Part shown: positions 5,204 to 5,222 of the stretch, in pieces
Position numbering within the stretch: the stretch's first letter is position 1
How the letters are laid out: each line of letters opens with the position of its first letter
Assembly (NCBI GenBank): GCA_030604165.1
Contig: JAUVWK010000224.1
Span: 1-5,222, forward strand
Origin: Alphaproteobacteria bacterium
GTDB lineage: Bacteria > Pseudomonadota > Alphaproteobacteria > UBA828
Direction: 5' to 3'
DNA length: 5,222 nt
Notes under the pieces: generated by a model
What the model saw: only the letters and a program-made list of their open reading frames with translations
Database searches by the model: none
What the model was told of the DNA's origin: nothing
Program-made: the position numbers and the translations under genes

Positions 5204-5222
5204 ATGGCTCATTGGATTTCTC
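5204..5222 (+). CDS. Probable start of a rightward gene, only 6 codons in window
   Basis: An ATG at 5204 is followed by codons for A-H-W-I-S before the window ends. It is preceded by GGGGAAG (5191-5197) with a 6-nt A-rich spacer, a good ribosome binding arrangement after a long non-coding, AT-rich stretch. The product cannot be identified from six residues. The gene would be divergent from groESL, sharing the intergenic region with it. Confidence 0.4.

Overview
The window is GC-rich bacterial DNA (about 60% GC by eye) from a Gram-negative proteobacterium. It holds two gene blocks that point towards each other, followed by an AT-richer intergenic region. The NapA, GroES and GroEL proteins read most like alphaproteobacterial ones: a Paracoccus-type NapA tail, and a groESL operon controlled by a CIRCE element. 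The order napA-(GH)-B-C fits a denitrifying or nitrate-respiring proteobacterium. I cannot name a species from this sequence.

Left block, + strand, positions 1-2521. This is the 3' part of a periplasmic nitrate reductase (nap) operon: the last third of napA (catalytic Mo-bisMGD subunit), a napG-like gene, napB (dihaem cytochrome c) and napC (membrane-anchored tetrahaem quinol dehydrogenase). Electrons would pass from quinol to NapC, then NapB, then NapA, which reduces nitrate to nitrite. The main anomaly is the napG-like gene. It follows NapG up to the third cysteine of its third 4Fe-4S motif, then continues in frame into what looks like the last ~30 residues of NapH. The rest of napG and nearly all of napH are missing, as expected from an in-frame deletion of roughly 1 kb that fused the two genes (or from a misassembly).

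Middle, 2522-2602. This short convergent gap holds a strong GC-rich hairpin that can serve as terminator for both blocks.

Right block, - strand, 4710 down to 2603. This is a complete groES-groEL chaperonin operon. Its promoter is well preserved (TTGACA, 17 nt, CAAAAT on the - strand), and a CIRCE inverted repeat lies over the expected transcription start, so HrcA repression is very likely. GroEL keeps the ATPase and client/GroES-binding residues but shows some unusual substitutions.

Right edge, 4741-5222. I recognise no gene in 4741-5203. GC falls to about 38% over 4981-5160 (hand count). The region contains an imperfect inverted repeat, a weak promoter-like pair and a perfect 6-bp hairpin just upstream of a ribosome binding site and an ATG at 5204, where a rightward gene probably begins and runs out of the window.

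I see no CRISPR array, tRNA, rRNA or insertion sequence. Apart from the napG/napH fusion, the window is made of well-known systems.
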